From contig NC_086180.1 of NCBI RefSeq assembly GCF_023053635.1, positions 4,965,206-5,029,205 on the forward strand: 64,000 nt of DNA, in the 5' to 3' direction. A model generated the notes under the pieces. That model did no database searches, was not told the DNA's origin, and was given only the letters and a program-made list of their open reading frames with translations. Positions within the stretch are counted from its first letter, which is position 1. Each line of letters opens with the position of its first letter. Shown here piece after piece: positions 63,453 to 64,000 of this stretch. The position numbers and the translations under genes were made by a program. The DNA comes from Elgaria multicarinata webbii. Its lineage: Eukaryota; Chordata; Lepidosauria; Squamata; Anguidae.

Positions 63453-64000
63453 CCAATTCCTTTGCCAATGTAAAGGGAAAAGGGCCCGGAACAGAAGTTT
63501 ACGTTTCATTTTATACAGGGGGGAAACATTGTATGCAAATAATTGGTTGCTTGCTCAGATCGTCACAGCTGATCCTCCTCCCTGTTTTCTTGACATGCCC
63601 AGATGGGTGAGAGACCCTATTGACTTTGCAAACTCCATTATCACATGATTCCCTTAGTAATGAATCCTGGGACCGTCCTGTCACCTATTCCATTGTCTTT
63701 AACTAATCCCTGTCCACCACTCCCTCCCTGGTTCCCCCCCCCGCTTCGCAATGTCCCCTGGGACATTCCTGTCCCCCCTTGCCTACGTGGCAGAAACCTT
63801 CCCGCTTCACCTTCCCTTCCCAAATTCCTGCGGAAGCATGTGGAAAGGAAGGTGAAGAAGCAGCCCCCAGCCCTCAAGAGGGCGCCTGACATTCCTTTCG
63901 ATGGGCGAGCTCCCCACCTCTTATTTCTCTCCCTGGTTTCCCACTGAGCTGTGGGGAAAGGAAATAAGAGGGGTGTGTGTGTGTATGCCAGGTGCGCAAG
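63453..64000. other. intron 3 sequence, nothing recognised
   Basis: CTCTTATTTCTCTCC near 63919 and GGAAATAAGAGGGG near 63959 are inverted and may be part of an unrecognised repeat. No ADAM exon is found. Confidence 0.35.

Larger units (their letters stand above)
60683..64000 (+). other. ADAM33: ADAM33 intron 3, 5' part (runs off the window)
   Basis: Starts GTAAGT. No exon encoding the expected ETHY-type segment of exon 4 is found before the window ends. Confidence 0.7.

Noticed and set aside
60683-64000. ADAM33 exon 4
   Set aside because: I searched for a phase-2 acceptor followed by the expected ETHY-type segment and found none; it is probably beyond the window.

Overview
This window looks like nuclear DNA of a squamate reptile (lizard or snake). 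It carries two Sauria-type SINEs with tRNA-like heads, many 5'-truncated CR1 LINEs ending in ATTCTATG-type tails, many L2 LINE 3' ends, a probable Penelope-like element, and many short non-autonomous DNA transposons of hAT type. No species can be named from the sequence alone.

The only host protein-coding gene I can support is the 5' part of an ADAM-family metalloprotease-disintegrin gene on the + strand, best matched to ADAM33. Exon 1 (start codon and signal peptide) is at 31507-31648, exon 2 at 40706-40788 and exon 3 at 60606-60682. Phases agree across both introns (phase 1, then phase 0), exon 3 ends in phase 2, and the encoded segments follow human ADAM33 as I remember it (VTPHW in exon 2, a GxELxLxLEKN-type segment in exon 3). 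Introns 1 and 2 are about 9.1 and 19.8 kb and are made largely of repeats. Exon 4 and the rest lie beyond the right edge.

Positions 1-31135 are intergenic. They hold a 2.6-kb hAT-like element (1913-4480), two copies of a GC-rich hAT-like element whose body is a ~118-bp minisatellite (977-1843 and 29689-31127), a solo LTR (9801-10367), L2 and CR1 fragments, and one weak promoter and first-exon candidate on the - strand (about 10425-10870). The second minisatellite element ends 371 bp upstream of the ADAM33 start codon, at the edge of a CpG-rich promoter region.

The most interesting pattern is that several hAT-like elements, proven by 8-bp target duplications readable here, have bodies built of tandem arrays. 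The element at 1913-4480 and the nested element at 57632-59120 have different ends but carry diverged copies of what looks like the same ~155-bp module, in opposite orientation. The element at 42596-43389 carries repeated CAGGTAAG splice-donor-like motifs on both strands inside ADAM33 intron 2. Several nests of element within element (19429-20464, 23574-24630, 42503-43430, 46010-47020, 57538-59355) give a relative age order for the families.
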